This document shows positions 38,236-46,404 of a stretch of DNA of 64,000 nt, piece by piece. Source of the stretch: Phycisphaerae bacterium (lineage in GTDB: Bacteria > Planctomycetota > Phycisphaerae > UBA1845); NCBI GenBank assembly GCA_029260235.1, contig JAJDDP010000162.1:1-64000 (forward strand), written 5' to 3'. The notes beneath the pieces are model-generated. The model worked only from the letters and a program-made list of their open reading frames with translations, had not been told where the DNA came from and did no database searches. Numbering within the stretch: position 1 is the first letter of the stretch; the number at the start of each line of letters is the position of its first letter. The position numbers and the translations under genes are program-made.

Positions 38236-38435
38236 CGTTCATGCTAAGGGTGCGGTACCGATGGGTCGGGGATTGCAGGGGAATATCAGCACCGCCCCCC
38301 GAAAATAGCCTGATCAACAAGCTATCTGTAGTCATCATCGCCTCTCCACGGCCAAAGCTCCATTGGGTACATTCCCCAATTCATTCCAATACTTCCAGGT
38401 ACACTTTCAACTGTGTGATGGCGCGTTGTCGGGGA

Positions 38436-38474
38436 TTGACATGTGTTTTTGGAGGCACTACCCTTGGGTATAGT
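38436..38474 (+). promoter_or_regulatory. Predicted promoter of the small RNA or leader
   Basis: TTGACA (38436-38441, perfect -35) is followed 17 bases later by TACCCT (38459-38464). A second -10-like TATAGT lies at 38469-38474 without its own good -35. Either gives a start near 38471-38481. Confidence 0.45.
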
Positions 38475-38544
38475 CTACTCGCCGACCCGCCCCCCCATGG
38501 GTCGGCTCCCCCAAGGCCCGGTCCACCCCACCGGGCCTCTTTTT
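38471..38544 (+). ncRNA. Candidate small RNA or attenuator with two hairpins
   Basis: Hairpin A is GCCGACCC / GGGTCGGC (38481-38506, perfect 8 bp, 10-base loop). Hairpin B is GGCCCGGT / ACCGGGCC (38515-38537, perfect 8 bp, 7-base loop) followed by TCTTTTT, a standard terminator. With the promoter just upstream this defines a transcript of about 75 bases, 58 bases ahead of the next gene. It may be a free small RNA or an attenuator for the zinc-ribbon gene. No known family is recognised. Confidence 0.45.
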
Positions 38545-38602
38545 ATGGGTCTGTATTAGGGCTACTTGGACCTCCACTGAGGTTCCTGTTAGCTTTGCAG
38601 CG

Positions 38603-39490
38603 ATGCAACGGACATGTCCCACTTGTTACCATACGGTCGATGTGCCCGATGCGGTTTCGGATCAGTCTTGTCGCTGCCCGAATTGTGGCGTGTGGGTTGA
38701 AGTATCGCCCCCGGTTGCACCTCTGACTACTCCTACGGCGAATGCGCGGTCAGCACGTCATCCAGGAGAGGGAGCAGCCGTCGCTTCGCTGATCTGTTCG
38801 CTGATCTTCTGCGTGCCCGTGCTGGCTCAAGTAGTGGCCATCGCAGCGGGTGTCGCAGCCCTGGTGCAGATGAGGCATGAGGGGCGTCGCAAAGGCTTGG
38901 CCGTCGCAGGAATCATGCTTGGGCTATTGTTTTTGGGTGGGTGGGTCTTCTTGATCGGCAAAGCCGGTTGGCCTGGCACGACTTCGATTGCGACCAGGAC
39001 CTACATCACCTCTACAGGCCGGCAGACTGAGGTATATGAGGACGTTGATGCTGAGCAGCTTCGCGCAAGCCTCGAACGACTTTCGGCTGCCGTTCATGCG
39101 TATCGAAGAGATATGGGACGCTGGCCAGCGCGCATGGATGCTCTCTCGCCTACCTATCTGAACTTGGCAGTTCTTGATCAAATCGATCCGGATCGAGCTC
39201 CCACCGCAAACCGGCTGGTAACTTTTGAAGCCGATGTTGATCCGCTGCATGATCGGCCTGACCGGGTGGTGGCTTGGTCGGTTGAATGGGAATTCGATGA
39301 GTTTGGGAACCAAGTGGAAGAACCTCTGCGGTGGGTCATGCTGCTTAACGGCGAAGTGAAGACGAGGCCATCAAGTGAGCTGGAGCTGAATCAAGAGAGC
39401 GAGACAGCAGAGCCTGACAAGCGCGGTGGTCGAAACGGTGGTGTCGGTGAATCTGAGCTGGGGATCCCCCCGCTGCAGAGCAAGGGCTGA
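38603..39490 (+). CDS. Membrane protein with zinc ribbon, DUF4190-like helices and pseudopilin-like domain
   Basis: 295 residues. Residues 1-33 form a zinc ribbon (CPTCYHTVDVP and CRCPNCGVW). Two membrane helices at about 55-80 and 92-113 have the DUF4190 look (GEGAAVASLICSLIFCVPVL, RRKGLAVAGIMLGLLF). The rest, outside the membrane, resembles the C-terminal part of a type II secretion pseudopilin (RLSAAVHAYRRDMGRWPARM, then DALSPTYL). No clear ribosome site precedes the ATG, and a terminator lies 58 bases upstream, so output may be controlled there. Function unknown. Confidence 0.65.
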   Translation: MQRTCPTCYHTVDVPDAVSDQSCRCPNCGVWVEVSPPVAPLTTPTANARSARHPGEGAAVASLICSLIFCVPVLAQVVAIAAGVAALVQMRHEGRRKGLAVAGIMLGLLFLGGWVFLIGKAGWPGTTSIATRTYITSTGRQTEVYEDVDAEQLRASLERLSAAVHAYRRDMGRWPARMDALSPTYLNLAVLDQIDPDRAPTANRLVTFEADVDPLHDRPDRVVAWSVEWEFDEFGNQVEEPLRWVMLLNGEVKTRPSSELELNQESETAEPDKRGGRNGGVGESELGIPPLQSKG

Positions 39491-39622
39491 GGCCCGGCGG
39501 ATGCATGATCGATTTTCTTGGGCTACAATAAGCAAGGGGGCTGCCCAGGGCATCGTCCAAGCGAGCAAGTCCGTCGGCAGACGTTGAGGGGTCAGACCTA
39601 TCATGGTCAAGGAGATGCGGTG

Positions 39623-40504
39623 ATGTTGACTCTGACTTTCTTGGGTGTGGGGAGTGCTTTTGCCAAGAGAAACGATCAGTCCAACGTTCTGATCGAGGCC
39701 TGGTCTGAGGGGCCTGAACATCAGGATGAACCGGATGACACGCTGCTGATCGATTTTGGTACGACTGGCCCTCGTGCTTTGCACGCACTGAAGGACAAGC
39801 CGGGGTTCGAATATCTGGATCGCGAGGGGATGATTTACTACCCCAGCATCCGACGCATCTTCGTGACCCATCAACATGCCGACCACATCGGAGGCCTGGA
39901 AGAATTGGCCCTGATGGATACGTTCGTTCACATCGATGCCGAGACGGGCAAGGGCTTTAAGCCGCAAATTATCAGTTCGATTAGTATCCTGGTGAACTTG
40001 TGGGACCATTCGCTCAAGGGTGGGCTGACCACCATCCCCGGGCGGTATGCCCTATTGCAGGATTACTTCTTCATCCTCGCCCTGCGGCCTAGCGACCCTG
40101 ACCATGATCATTTTTCTTTGCTGAAACGCTACCGATTCGATCCGTTCGCCACCGACCACATTCACATCGAACGCAAATACGATTGGCCTTCGTATGGTCT
40201 GACCATAACCGATACACAGAGCGGCGAGTCCGTGTTCTACTCAGGTGACAGCCGGCTCGATCTGGAGGCAACTTCTCAGCGGATGGCTGAGGCCAAGATT
40301 TGTTTCCAGGACGTTCAGCTGGCTGAAGCGGAAAACACCGTGCATGCCTTGATGAGCGAAGTCCGCACTCTCCCCGAAGAGGTTCGACGAAAAACCCACC
40401 TCTACCACTACGGCGACAACTGGGATAGCGGTTCTTTCGATTTTGTCGATCAGGAATTCGCCGGTTTCGCTAAGCCCCAGCAGCGCTACGTGCTATTCGA
40501 TTGA
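39623..40504 (+). CDS. MBL-fold metallohydrolase (RNase Z/phosphodiesterase-like)
   Basis: 293 residues. The ATG is eight bases after AAGGAG and opens MLTLTFLGVGSAFAKRNDQS, the usual beta-lactamase-fold start. The metal motif HQHADHIGG is complete, and YSGDSRLD supplies the later bridging Asp. Sequence order fits the RNase Z / class II cyclic-nucleotide phosphodiesterase side of the superfamily, but the exosite of RNase Z is not seen, so the substrate is open. It overlaps the convergent YbaK-like gene by 12 bases. Confidence 0.8.
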   Translation: MLTLTFLGVGSAFAKRNDQSNVLIEAWSEGPEHQDEPDDTLLIDFGTTGPRALHALKDKPGFEYLDREGMIYYPSIRRIFVTHQHADHIGGLEELALMDTFVHIDAETGKGFKPQIISSISILVNLWDHSLKGGLTTIPGRYALLQDYFFILALRPSDPDHDHFSLLKRYRFDPFATDHIHIERKYDWPSYGLTITDTQSGESVFYSGDSRLDLEATSQRMAEAKICFQDVQLAEAENTVHALMSEVRTLPEEVRRKTHLYHYGDNWDSGSFDFVDQEFAGFAKPQQRYVLFD

Positions 40505-41017
40505 CCTGGGCTTGGTATCTTCACGTTTTTGTAGAGGCGCTGCGAAGCGCCCCAGGGTTGGATTCTCAACGGAAACGTAGTCCTCAAATGCAATGCTGAC
40601 TGAGACGGTATGTACTCCGGCGTTGAAATTGATGTCCTGATTGTCTGCCAATGCTTGGTCGCAGTAGGTGGCGAGACCAAACAGGCTGCCGAATGGCGGG
40701 ATGGCTCCGGGGGTTAACGACGTGATGTGGGCTACTTCTTCACGGTTGGCAAACCGGCAGGATTTTGTGCCCAGCTGTTTCTTGATTGCTTTGCTGTCCA
40801 AGGAGAGGTCTGCGGGCAAGGCGACCATGACGAACTGGTCTTTCAGTTTGAGGATCAGGGCTTTGGCGCCGCTATGCAGAGCGACCCCGCGTGCAGCCGC
40901 AGCTTCGGCACTGGTGTAGACTGCTTGGTGCCTGCTGACTGAGTAGGCTACACCGGCGCTGTCCAGACGGTCGATCAAGGATAGAAATATCGGGCCTTCA
41001 TCGCCTGGGCTGGTCAT
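40493..41017 (-). CDS. YbaK-type aminoacyl-tRNA deacylase domain protein
   Basis: 174 residues. The YbaK/ProX editing domain is seen in YSVSRHQAVYTSAEAAAARG, ALILKLKDQFVMVALPADL, SLDSKAIKKQLG and HITSLTPGAIPPFGSLFG, with the conserved Lys and the GxIPPFG loop. Family members free tRNA from wrongly attached amino acids, such as Cys or Ala on tRNA-Pro. It is a stand-alone single-domain form, cytoplasmic. The 3' end overlaps the convergent MBL gene by 12 bases. Confidence 0.88.
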   Translation of the reverse strand: MTSPGDEGPIFLSLIDRLDSAGVAYSVSRHQAVYTSAEAAAARGVALHSGAKALILKLKDQFVMVALPADLSLDSKAIKKQLGTKSCRFANREEVAHITSLTPGAIPPFGSLFGLATYCDQALADNQDINFNAGVHTVSVSIAFEDYVSVENPTLGRFAAPLQKREDTKPRSIE

Positions 41018-41140
41018 GTCGATCCCTTCTGTTGTGCGCCCACGGGGACAGCTTCCAAACGGCTCTTGAAATTTTGGCGGTTTGTTGCCAAGGTATCAAG
41101 TCGATGGTCGGACCATTGAAGTAGTTTAAGGAGATTTACC

Positions 41141-41812
41141 ATCAACCAGTCAGTCGACGTAATTGATTCGCCCCAGGAGAAAGCTCCAAAGGTAGCATCG
41201 TGGCATCTTCATCGCCGCTTGTACGATTGGATCCTCGCCTGGGCGGAGACGCCGTATGGATCGCCAGCCTTGTTCCTGCTGGCCTTGGCTGAGTCGAGCT
41301 TTTTCCCTGTGCCGCCGGACGTATTGTTGGCCCCGCTAGTCTTGGGCAATCGCAAGAAGTGGGTTCGGTTTGCGTTGTCTTGTTCGGTGGCATCGGTCCT
41401 GGGGGGAGTTTTGGGCTACGTCATCGGCATGACGGTTTGGCCCCAAATTGCTGACACCGTATTCGCGTGGCACCTTCCGGGTATCGGCGAAGCAAATTTC
41501 ACCAAGGTCGCCAACCTGTTCGAGGAGTATGATTTCTGGATCGTATTTGTGGCTGGGTTCACGCCGATCCCCTACAAAGTCATTACCATATCTGCTGGTG
41601 TTTTCTTTGTGGGGAAGGGCTGGAATCCGTTCCTGGTGTTCTTGCTGGCGTCAGCCGTCAGCAGATCCGCCCGCTTCTTTATGGTCGCAGGTTTGATGGG
41701 CGTTGTAGGCCCTACGATTCAACCGATCCTGGATAAATACTTCAACTTGGCCTGCGTTCTCTTGGTGGCTCTGTTGATCGCCGGTTTTGCGGTCATCAAG
41801 TACGTCCTCTAA
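41141..41812 (+). CDS. DedA-family membrane protein, probable ATC start
   Basis: 223 residues if started at ATC 41141. A perfect AAGGAG (41128-41133) lies seven bases ahead of that ATC. There is no ATG, GTG or TTG in frame between the upstream stop (41117) and a TTG at 41219, which has no ribosome site and would cut into the conserved region RRLYDWILAWAETPYG. The family core is present: ALFLLALAESSFFPVPPDVL, GYVIGM and GFTPIPYKVITISAG, with about five helices. DedA proteins act in undecaprenyl-phosphate or lipid flipping. Either a true rare start or a G-to-C change at the start codon. Confidence 0.85.
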   Translation: MNQSVDVIDSPQEKAPKVASWHLHRRLYDWILAWAETPYGSPALFLLALAESSFFPVPPDVLLAPLVLGNRKKWVRFALSCSVASVLGGVLGYVIGMTVWPQIADTVFAWHLPGIGEANFTKVANLFEEYDFWIVFVAGFTPIPYKVITISAGVFFVGKGWNPFLVFLLASAVSRSARFFMVAGLMGVVGPTIQPILDKYFNLACVLLVALLIAGFAVIKYVL

Positions 41813-41853
41813 ACTTGCAGCCTGCTAAGCTGGCTAGCAATGAGTTCACAGCG

Positions 41854-42405
41854 ATGATGACGCCCGGACAGCGCAAGGCCGTCCTGAGAATTGCCCGGGC
41901 TGCGCTGCGCCGGGAGATGAAATCCGAATCGAGCCGCCAGTATCCAGGCACACCGCTCCCGGGAGATTTTGGCGGCTGCTTCGTCACGCTGCGATCAGCC
42001 AACGGCAGGCTTCGTGGTTGCATGGGGAGCTTCAAGCCTCTCGGTACGATGGCTGAGACGGTGGATCGGGTCGCGCGGATGTCCTTAACCGAGGATTCGC
42101 GATTCAAGGATCATCGAATTGCTCCGAACGAATTGGATGGCTTGCTGATTGAGGTTTCGGTACTTGAGGAGCCGCAGGTTACGGATAATCCGGCTGGGTT
42201 GCGGGTAGGGCGGCACGGCATCTTGATCAAACAGGGTAAACAGCAAGGCTGCCTCCTGCCCCAGGTGGCCGTCGAGCGCGGCTGGTCTGCCGAGGAGTTC
42301 TTGTCTCAGTGCTGCGTTCTCAAGGCTGGGCTGCCGAAGGATGCGTGGCGGAATGAGGCTGAAGTGTATCTCTTCAAAACAGAGATCGTAGGCCACGAAG
42401 ATTGA
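41854..42405 (+). CDS. AMMECR1-domain protein (AmmeMemoRadiSam system A type)
   Basis: 183 residues from the ATG-ATG pair; a TTG at 41815 would add 13 residues. The family signature GGCFVTLRSANGRLRGCMGS is clear, then ALTEDSRF-like MSLTEDSRFKDHR, LLIEVSVLEEPQ and the ending AWRNEAEVYLFKTEI. The domain is widespread and often encoded beside Memo and radical-SAM genes; neither is here. Biochemical role is not settled. It follows the DedA gene by about 40 bases and may be cotranscribed. Confidence 0.88.
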   Translation: MMTPGQRKAVLRIARAALRREMKSESSRQYPGTPLPGDFGGCFVTLRSANGRLRGCMGSFKPLGTMAETVDRVARMSLTEDSRFKDHRIAPNELDGLLIEVSVLEEPQVTDNPAGLRVGRHGILIKQGKQQGCLLPQVAVERGWSAEEFLSQCCVLKAGLPKDAWRNEAEVYLFKTEIVGHED

Positions 42406-42451
42406 GCCGGTCACACGGACCAGGCGGGCCTGGGTTAGGGCGTTGCAAACT

Positions 42452-42910
42452 ATGCGACCCAGTCAAATACAAGCGGTAGACCACATCGTCATGGAGGCCC
42501 ACCCCAGCACTCAGGAGGGCCTGATTTGGTTTTATCGAGACTTGGTAGGCTTGGAGCTGTCAGCGGATTATGCAGAAGGGCTGATGCTCAGTTTCCAATC
42601 CGCCCGCATCAGACTGGAGATTCGCCTGATGGAATCGCCCAGGGTCCATGAAAACGGCTGTCGACTAGTCGTGTCAGTTCGGGATCTGGAGTGGGTTGGC
42701 AAAGTGTTGGAGGCGGAGCGGATCGCCTATCAGCCCCTCTCGGGGATGACCTGGACTGATCGTCGCCTGACTCTGCTTGACCCTGGCGGGAACCGGGTGG
42801 AGCTGAAGCAGGAATGGCGGCGGGGTGTCTTTTCGGGCGATCCTCCGGTGCAGCCCGCCACAATCCCGCCTGCCCCCAAGGCCCCGAAAAAACATCAAAA
42901 AGGTGGCTGA
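42452..42910 (+). CDS. VOC (glyoxalase/dioxygenase fold) protein
   Basis: 152 residues. The paired beta-alpha-beta-beta-beta units of the VOC fold are visible: AVDHIVMEAHPSTQEGLIWF, YRDLVGLELSADY, and the second half with VRDLEWVGKVLEAERIAYQP and LTLLDPGGNRVELKQEW. His in VDHIVM and Glu in VELKQ are at metal-ligand positions. The tail is Pro/Lys rich. The substrate cannot be told. It is 46 bases after the AMMECR1 gene on the same strand. Confidence 0.82.
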   Translation: MRPSQIQAVDHIVMEAHPSTQEGLIWFYRDLVGLELSADYAEGLMLSFQSARIRLEIRLMESPRVHENGCRLVVSVRDLEWVGKVLEAERIAYQPLSGMTWTDRRLTLLDPGGNRVELKQEWRRGVFSGDPPVQPATIPPAPKAPKKHQKGG

Positions 42911-42935
42911 CACAGATGAGGTCGGCTGGTATAGT
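42907..42935 (+). promoter_or_regulatory. Strong predicted sigma-70-type promoter
   Basis: CTGACA (42907-42912) and TATAGT (42930-42935) are 17 bases apart, each one base off consensus. The -35 overlaps the stop codon of the VOC gene. It would drive the candidate RNA below and/or coaE. Confidence 0.55.
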
Positions 42936-43037
42936 GGGGGGCACACCAGTCGTGTTGGCCAGGAAGTGTTGGCCTGCCGACGCCACTCAACTGTCTGATC
43001 CCCGCGTTTGGGAGTGTTGACAACGCGGTGCCCCCTT
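42936..43037 (+). ncRNA. Candidate structured RNA upstream of coaE
   Basis: The ends close on each other: GGGGGCAC (42937-42944) pairs with GTGCCCCC (43028-43035), then after a 6-base bulge CGTGTTG (42951-42957) pairs with CAACGCG (43021-43027, one G-U). Inside are two hairpins, GGCCA / TGGCC near 42957-42974 and CACTC / GAGTG at 42984-43016; the first shares one base with the outer stem. The strong promoter sits immediately upstream, closer than usual to the stem. It lacks the signal-recognition RNA, tmRNA and RNase P signatures I know, so it is unassigned. Confidence 0.45.
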
Positions 43038-43231
43038 CCCGGTATGACCGATCTGTGACCGAGAGATTGCGGACCGCGTTTACCAGAAGGACTTCCGTAG
43101 GGCGATGCAGTTACTGGGGTCGGGACAAAGTATCCTCGCCAATCTGGTCGTGCTGCATTCTCAGTGATTGCTAAGCAGCAGCATGTTCCGCCTTGGGCAC
43201 TGTCTGTCGCCGTAGGGGATTCCCGTAAGAC

Positions 43232-43858
43232 GTGTGCAACAGGACTGGACAACTGGTCGTAGGCTTGGTGGGTGGCGTTGGTTCTGGAAAGTCAACCGTT
43301 GCTGCTCTGCTCGCGGGTCACGGCGTGGCGGTCATCGATTCTGATCGTCTGAGTCGTCGGGAACTGTCTCAGCCCGATGTCGTGGATTTGCTTGTGGAAT
43401 GGTACGGATCAGGCATTTGCGGGAGTGATGGCCAGGTCCGCCGGAACAAGCTGGCTGAGATCGTGTTTGGAGATCCGGCTGAACGAGCACGACTTGAGGG
43501 GTTACTGCATCCACGGATTGAGGATCGCCGCCGCCAGTTGATGGCGGAGTATGCCAAAGATCCAGAGATCCGGATGATTGCCCTGGACAGCCCCTTGCTA
43601 TTTGAGGCGGGGCTTGACGCCGCCTGTGACGCAGTTATTTTTGTAGATTCGCCTCGTGAGGCCCGGCTTGGCCGGGTTCGTGCAGAACGAAAATGGAGTG
43701 GTGAGGAGCTGTCCCGAAGAGAAAATTCGCAGCTGCCTCTGGACGAGAAGAAGCGAAGAGCCGATCATATAGTGATCAACAATTCCGGGCTTGATGACCT
43801 TCGTACTAGAGTCGATCGGCTCCTCTCCAAATTGCTTGCACAAGCTACCGATGCATAA
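43232..43858 (+). CDS. coaE: Dephospho-CoA kinase
   Basis: 208 residues starting at GTG. It phosphorylates dephospho-CoA, the last step of coenzyme A synthesis. P-loop GLVGGVGSGKSTVA (residues 11-24), then AVIDSDRLSRREL with the catalytic Asp, LHPRIEDRRR, LDSPLLFEAGLD, and the lid/adenine region ERKWSGEELSRRENSQLPLD. Length is normal. The 320-base region upstream holds a candidate RNA. Confidence 0.95.
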   Translation: MCNRTGQLVVGLVGGVGSGKSTVAALLAGHGVAVIDSDRLSRRELSQPDVVDLLVEWYGSGICGSDGQVRRNKLAEIVFGDPAERARLEGLLHPRIEDRRRQLMAEYAKDPEIRMIALDSPLLFEAGLDAACDAVIFVDSPREARLGRVRAERKWSGEELSRRENSQLPLDEKKRRADHIVINNSGLDDLRTRVDRLLSKLLAQATDA

Positions 43859-43990
43859 GGTGTTCAGCATCTGTTTTGATAACCATAATCGTTGAAGGAT
43901 AGTCTTTCACTTCCAGATTCCACTTTCAGACAATCGACGCCCGCCCTTGAGTGTGGGTTGATTCCAAAGGATTGCAGGAGGATCCATTCC

Positions 43991-45481
43991 ATGGCCAAGG
44001 CCACAACCAAGAAGGCCGGCACCTCGAAGAGGAAAAGTACTTCGACACGAAGAAGCCCGTCCTCAGAGAGTTCCTCGAACAAGAAATCTTCCGAAGGCAA
44101 CAGTGTTGCCGTGGCGGAGAATCGTGCAGACGATGCGGCTGTAAGCAAGGCGGACACCGCCATCGATGCCGAAACGCATGCAAAGTATGAGGAAGTGAAG
44201 CGCGGCGATACGCATATCACCGAACTGCAAAGAATGTCGGTGATGGAACTGCACGAGGTCGCCAAGGCGGAGGGGTTGGTGGAATTCACCGGCCTCAAGA
44301 AGCAGGACTTGATTTTCCAGATCCTAAAAGAACGCATCAACCGCAACGGGCTGATGTACGGGGAGGGCGTTCTTGAGATCCTGCCGGATGGCTTTGGATT
44401 CTTGAGAAGTCCCGAATACAACTACCTGCCATGCCCGGACGATATTTATGTGTCGCCGTCGCAGATTCGCCGGTTCGGGCTGCGGACGGGCCACGTCGTC
44501 GCTGGCCAGATTAGACCACCCAAGGAATCCGAGCGCTACTTCGCCCTGTTGCGGGTCGAGGCTATCAATTATGAAGATCCTGAGGTCGTTACCGACAAGA
44601 CGAACTTTGAGGATCTTACGCCGCTGCATCCCGGTGACGAGCACAATCCTGGCCAGGGCCGACTGTACTTGGAGGCGACCCGCGATGAGTTGAATATGCG
44701 CATCGTCGATTTGGTGACCCCCATCGGCATGGGCCAACGCATGCTGATTGTGGCCCCTCCTCGAACGGGCAAGACCGTCCTGCTCCGCAAGATGGCCAAT
44801 TCCATCACCCATAACCATCCTGACTGTTACGTCTTTGTGCTTCTGATCGATGAGCGGCCTGAAGAGGTTACCGAGATGGAGCGAAGCACATCGGCTGAAG
44901 TGGTCAGCTCCACGTTTGATGAGCCGTCTTCGCGGCACATCCAGGTGACTGAGATGGTCATCGAGAAGGCTAAGCGGATGGTCGAGTACGGTAAGGATGT
45001 TGTCATCCTGCTCGATTCGATCACGCGATTAGCCCGAGCGTACAACACCGAGGTTCCCCATTCCGGCAAGATTCTCTCCGGTGGTGTCGATGCCAATGCT
45101 CTCCAGAAACCGAAGCGTTTCTTCGGTGCGGCCCGCAAGCTCGAGGAGGGCGGATCCCTGACCATCATCGGTACGGCTTTGGTCGATACCGGCAGCAAGA
45201 TGGATGAAGTGATCTTTGAAGAGTTCAAAGGCACGGGTAACAGCGAGCTACACCTTGACCGCCGGTTGGTTGAGAAGCGCGTCTACCCAGCTATCGACGT
45301 AGCCGCCAGCGGCACACGGAAGGAAGAATGGCTGATGGACGCCAAGGAATTGGAGTTGGTCTATCGCCTGCGACGCGTGCTTAGCGACATGAATGTCGTC
45401 GAAGCGATCGAGTTGCTGCGAGGTCGGCTTGAGAAAGTTAAGACCAATGCCGAATTCTTGATGACCATGAACCTTGCCTGA
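43991..45481 (+). CDS. rho: Transcription termination factor Rho
   Basis: 496 residues. The ATG is nine bases after AGGAGG. Residues 1-60 are a Lys/Ser/Thr-rich disordered extension, common in Rho outside enterobacteria. Then come the N-terminal helix bundle ([20 protein letters not shown]), the RNA-binding cold-shock domain ([20 protein letters not shown]), Walker [11 protein letters not shown] (about 256-265), [16 protein letters not shown], the Q-loop region and the R-loop [11 protein letters not shown]. It is an RNA-driven hexameric helicase that ends transcription. A GGCGGT / ACCGCC hairpin at 45492-45506 follows the gene. Confidence 0.97.
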   Translation: MAKATTKKAGTSKRKSTSTRRSPSSESSSNKKSSEGNSVAVAENRADDAAVSKADTAIDAETHAKYEEVKRGDTHITELQRMSVMELHEVAKAEGLVEFTGLKKQDLIFQILKERINRNGLMYGEGVLEILPDGFGFLRSPEYNYLPCPDDIYVSPSQIRRFGLRTGHVVAGQIRPPKESERYFALLRVEAINYEDPEVVTDKTNFEDLTPLHPGDEHNPGQGRLYLEATRDELNMRIVDLVTPIGMGQRMLIVAPPRTGKTVLLRKMANSITHNHPDCYVFVLLIDERPEEVTEMERSTSAEVVSSTFDEPSSRHIQVTEMVIEKAKRMVEYGKDVVILLDSITRLARAYNTEVPHSGKILSGGVDANALQKPKRFFGAARKLEEGGSLTIIGTALVDTGSKMDEVIFEEFKGTGNSELHLDRRLVEKRVYPAIDVAASGTRKEEWLMDAKELELVYRLRRVLSDMNVVEAIELLRGRLEKVKTNAEFLMTMNLA

Positions 45482-45645
45482 TCAGAATCGGGGCGGTCCG
45501 ACCGCCGAAGCATTCTCAACGGGGGGTGTTCGAGGGGAAGGCCTCCTTCTGGCAGGGCCGGGAGGATGCATCGCGATTGCTGCAATAAACCTCCGCTCGG
45601 GCCGTAGGGGACAGTTGGTACAAATGATCGCAAGGACGAGGCTTG

Positions 45646-46368
45646 ATGAAACGAGCTAGGCGGTGGCGCTGGTTGAGGCGCACCGCCGTAGTGGTGGCCT
45701 TGGTTGGCATCCTCGGCGGGGCGGGTGTCTGGCTGGCGGTCATACACATTCCCTCGTGGTACCATCCACTTGAGGTTCCAGCCGATCAGCTTCAGCGTGT
45801 CCGTGACGGCTTGGCTGAGCGTTTTGGCTTTATCAGCGATCAAATGGTCAGGAAGCAACCGTTTGAGGTGATCCTGAACGACCAGATGATCACCGAATGG
45901 GTTGTTGCTCGGGGGGACATCTGGCCCGATGCGGACGGATGGCTGCCCTCATGGGTGGTAGAGCCTGTCGTCGCGTTGGTTCCGGGGTACATCGTGCTTG
46001 CGGCTCATCTGAGATACGATGGGTGGGAATCCATCGTCGGCATTCACTTCGCGGTAGCAATTGAAGGCGATGACATCATTCTAAGTCTTGAGCGTGTCAC
46101 AGCCGGAGCCTTGCCGCTTCCCCTGTCGTCGTTGGCAGAGCCACTGGATAGGTTGATCAATAACGAGGATCGCCTCGATGTGGAAATCCTGCCGCCTGAA
46201 ATGGGCCGGGCCATCACCAAGCTTCGCCAAGGGTCTGCTCTGGACTTCCTGAAGAAGGGACAGCGTCTGCGGGGTCCGCTGATTTGGAAAAACGGTGATC
46301 GCCCGTACCGATTCGTGGACATTCAAATCGGTGAGGGATGGATCAAGGCAATCATCGAGCCGCTATAG
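45646..46368 (+). CDS. Membrane-anchored protein of unknown function
   Basis: 240 residues. After a basic start (MKRARRWRWLRRT) there is one membrane helix (about 14-34); the rest should lie outside the cytoplasm. The body has alternating strands and Trp-rich loops (ITEWVVARGDIWPDADGWLP, IIEPL at the end) and a LEPLDRLIN-type helix region. No catalytic motif or family is recognised. It follows rho by 165 bases on the same strand and is convergent with cheV. Confidence 0.6.
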   Translation: MKRARRWRWLRRTAVVVALVGILGGAGVWLAVIHIPSWYHPLEVPADQLQRVRDGLAERFGFISDQMVRKQPFEVILNDQMITEWVVARGDIWPDADGWLPSWVVEPVVALVPGYIVLAAHLRYDGWESIVGIHFAVAIEGDDIILSLERVTAGALPLPLSSLAEPLDRLINNEDRLDVEILPPEMGRAITKLRQGSALDFLKKGQRLRGPLIWKNGDRPYRFVDIQIGEGWIKAIIEPL

Positions 46369-46404
46369 CGTGTGGAAGTGCGGCCTACGCCGTGTTGTTG
46401 CCAC

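Noticed and set aside
42936-43037. Signal-recognition-particle RNA, or a cobalamin riboswitch, for the structured segment
   Set aside because: The conserved GGAAGG...AGCAGCC apex of SRP RNA is absent. CCAGGA and CCTGCC pieces recall a B12 box but their spacing and order are wrong.
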